Assembly (NCBI GenBank): GCA_017849335.1
Contig: JAFIHP010000117.1
Location: 1-6,361 of the forward strand
Origin: Actinomycetales bacterium
Lineage (GTDB): Bacteria; Actinomycetota; Actinomycetes; S36-B12
Direction: 5' to 3'
Length of the DNA stretch: 6,361 nt
The position numbers and the translations under genes are program-made. This document shows, piece by piece, positions 5,571-6,361 of this stretch. The notes beneath the pieces were generated by a model. The model made no database searches. It was not told the origin of the DNA and saw nothing but the letters and a program-made list of their open reading frames with translations. Positions within the stretch are counted from its first letter, which is position 1, and every line of letters starts with the position of its first letter.

Positions 5571-6195
5571 TCGGGACGAGGATGTCCGCCAAGGCAGCCT
5601 CGACCTTGGCGACCGGGAGCCGGCTCAGCGAGCCGTCCATCCGCGCAGTCTGGGAGATGACCAGAAGCGCGCCGAGGAAGCGGAACCCGAGCAGCCGCAC
5701 GGCGTACTGCTCGCGCGCACGCCGGGAGGTCCGCGGCGGCCGCTCGTCCTCCGGAAGGTAGTCCAACGCCCGCTGGGCGTGGCGGGCCTGCCAGTCGTTG
5801 TAGACGCGACGCGACGTGGGCGTGGCCCCGTTGAGGTGCAGCGTGAGGAAGCGCGCCTCGACGGGATGGGTGCGCCACCACCCCCAGCCGGCGTAGATCA
5901 CCTCGCGCAAGACGTTCTCGTCGAGGTCCTCGGCAGTCGCGCGGACGCTGTCGACCATCGCGCTGAAGCCGAGGAGACAGGTCTCGAACGCCTGGTCGAA
6001 CAGCTCCTCCTTGCCCCCGAAGTGGTAGTAGACCGCCGTGGGGGCGACCCCGCACTCCGCCGCGATGTCCTCGACCGTCGCCTCAGCGTAGGGCAGCCGA
6101 GAGAACACGTTGGTGGCGGCCCGCACGATCTCACTGCGCCGGGAGGGACGGTGCGCCGGCCGGCCCCGTTCCGACGACCGGGCCCTCTTGGTCAC
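5536..6195 (-). CDS. TetR-family transcriptional regulator
   Basis: A 219-residue one-component repressor-type protein. After a basic N-terminal tail (1-20), residues 21-68 form the TetR helix-turn-helix: RSEIVRAATNVF, then ATVEDIAAECGVAPTAVYYHFGGKEEL (39-65), including the diagnostic YYHFGGKEEL. The remaining helical part (about 75-210) is the ligand-binding and dimerisation domain; it is not distinctive enough to name the ligand, though the neighbourhood suggests an acyl-CoA or its precursor. GTG at 6195 is chosen because GAGGGAG (6207-6201) sits 5 bases ahead and the protein then begins near the HTH; a longer frame from 6303 would run through the divergent gene's promoter. It ends inside the last codons of the acyl-CoA dehydrogenase, on the other strand, and is divergent from a second TetR gene. 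Confidence 0.92.
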   Translation of the reverse strand: MTKRARSSERGRPAHRPSRRSEIVRAATNVFSRLPYAEATVEDIAAECGVAPTAVYYHFGGKEELFDQAFETCLLGFSAMVDSVRATAEDLDENVLREVIYAGWGWWRTHPVEARFLTLHLNGATPTSRRVYNDWQARHAQRALDYLPEDERPPRTSRRAREQYAVRLLGFRFLGALLVISQTARMDGSLSRLPVAKVEAALADILVPIMTEGGRADPA

Positions 6196-6200
6196 CCGAT

Positions 6201-6207
6201 CTCCCTC
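6201..6207 (-). promoter_or_regulatory. Ribosome binding site of the tetR gene
   Basis: GAGGGAG on the minus strand, 5 bases before the GTG at 6195; it fixes the start of the 219-residue protein. Confidence 0.65.
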
Positions 6208-6225
6208 GACTGGGCGGGCGCCGTC

Positions 6226-6239
6226 ACGGTCGCCACCGT
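6226..6239. promoter_or_regulatory. Candidate operator between two divergent tetR-type genes
   Basis: ACGGTCGCCACCGT is a 14-bp palindrome with 12 of 14 symmetric positions, in the 76-base space between the two divergent start codons. Its right arm overlaps TACGGT on the minus strand (6240-6235), a TANNNT -10 candidate for the tetR at 6195 (start point near 6228, leader about 33 bases). A palindrome over its own -10 box is the usual autorepression layout for TetR proteins. Binding is inferred. Confidence 0.45.
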
Positions 6240-6255
6240 ACCGGCCCACCGCAAT

Positions 6256-6261
6256 TAGGAT
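6256..6261 (+). promoter_or_regulatory. Candidate -10 box of the right-hand tetR-like gene
   Basis: TAGGAT fits the actinobacterial -10 pattern TANNNT. Transcription would begin near 6268, leaving a leader of about 4 bases before the ATG at 6272, so the mRNA would be almost leaderless. No clear -35 is seen. The AGGA inside it could instead act as a distant ribosome site (11 bases). Confidence 0.35.
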
Positions 6262-6271
6262 GCCTCGCATC

Positions 6272-6361
6272 ATGGCGAAGTCGCGCTCCAGCCGCCCGGC
6301 CAACCGGCCCTCACGTCGGCAGGAGATCCTGGAGTCGGCGATCGAGCTGCTCGCCGCCGAA
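6272..6361 (+). CDS. TetR-family regulator, N-terminus only (3'-partial)
   Basis: The frame runs off the right edge after 30 codons. It encodes a basic tail (MAKSRSSRPANRPSRR) followed by QEILESAIELLAAE, which matches the first helix of TetR-family DNA-binding domains (typically R-x-x-I-L-x-A-A-x-x-L-F-A-E). The helix-turn-helix proper lies outside the window, so the family call rests on this helix and on the setting, head to head with another TetR gene. An in-frame ATG at 6260 would add four residues but would fall inside the TAGGAT box; 6272 is preferred. Confidence 0.7.
   Translation, partial: MAKSRSSRPANRPSRRQEILESAIELLAAE

Noticed and set aside
4566..5761. Other long frames over the dehydrogenase (minus 4566-5510, plus 4847-5761)
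   Set aside because: Low-complexity charged compositions and no start signals; the ACAD frame explains the region fully.
4766..6055. 429-codon minus-strand frame spanning the tetR and dehydrogenase genes
   Set aside because: It overlaps both genes, looks like frame-shifted tetR and then antisense dehydrogenase, and has no coherent domain.
6196..6303. 36-residue N-terminal extension of tetR from 6303
   Set aside because: It would run through the second TetR gene's start and both promoters; GTG 6195 has a good ribosome site and a normal TetR beginning.

Overview
The DNA is very GC-rich. It shows strong third-position G/C bias, several GTG starts, TANNNT-type -10 boxes and at least one apparently leaderless gene. 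This suggests a high-GC Gram-positive bacterium (Actinomycetota), but no marker gene fixes a genus. The window is chromosome-like catabolic sequence. It holds seven protein genes, two of them cut by the window edges, and no recognisable RNA gene, CRISPR array, insertion sequence or phage gene.

Layout. (1) 1-1796, plus strand: the end of an operon. A transketolase C-terminal-subunit-like protein, whose start lies just left of the window, overlaps a crotonase (enoyl-CoA hydratase/isomerase family) gene by 4 bp (ATGA). (2) 1797-1811: a 15-bp convergent gap carrying a small hairpin. (3) 2999-1812, minus strand: an acetyl-CoA acetyltransferase-type thiolase with a complete catalytic set. (4) 3000-3447: a 448-bp non-coding divergent region with promoter-like boxes and several short repeats. 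(5) 3448-4179, plus: a GntR-family (HutC/UTRA type) regulator, probably translated from a leaderless mRNA. (6) 4353-5570, plus: an acyl-CoA dehydrogenase of the ACAD10/ACAD11 type, preceded by a 173-bp gap with an inverted repeat. (7) 6195-5536, minus: a TetR-family regulator whose 3' end overlaps the dehydrogenase by 35 bp. (8) 6272 to the right edge, plus: the first 30 codons of a second TetR-like regulator, divergent from the first.

How they may work together (inference). Acyl-CoA dehydrogenase, crotonase and thiolase are three of the four activities of a beta-oxidation spiral. Only 3-hydroxyacyl-CoA dehydrogenase and an acyl-CoA ligase or transferase are missing from the window. Three regulators in 6.4 kb suggest a substrate-specific, inducible degradation locus rather than housekeeping fatty-acid oxidation. 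Two enzymes depart from textbook active sites. The crotonase lacks both hydratase glutamates and keeps one glutamate at an isomerase-like position. The dehydrogenase has Asp where most family members have the Glu base, as in ACAD11 relatives. No wholly new system is demonstrated. The best leads are these two variant active sites, the unusual pairing of a split transketolase with a crotonase, and the regulatory architecture around gntR and the two tetR genes.
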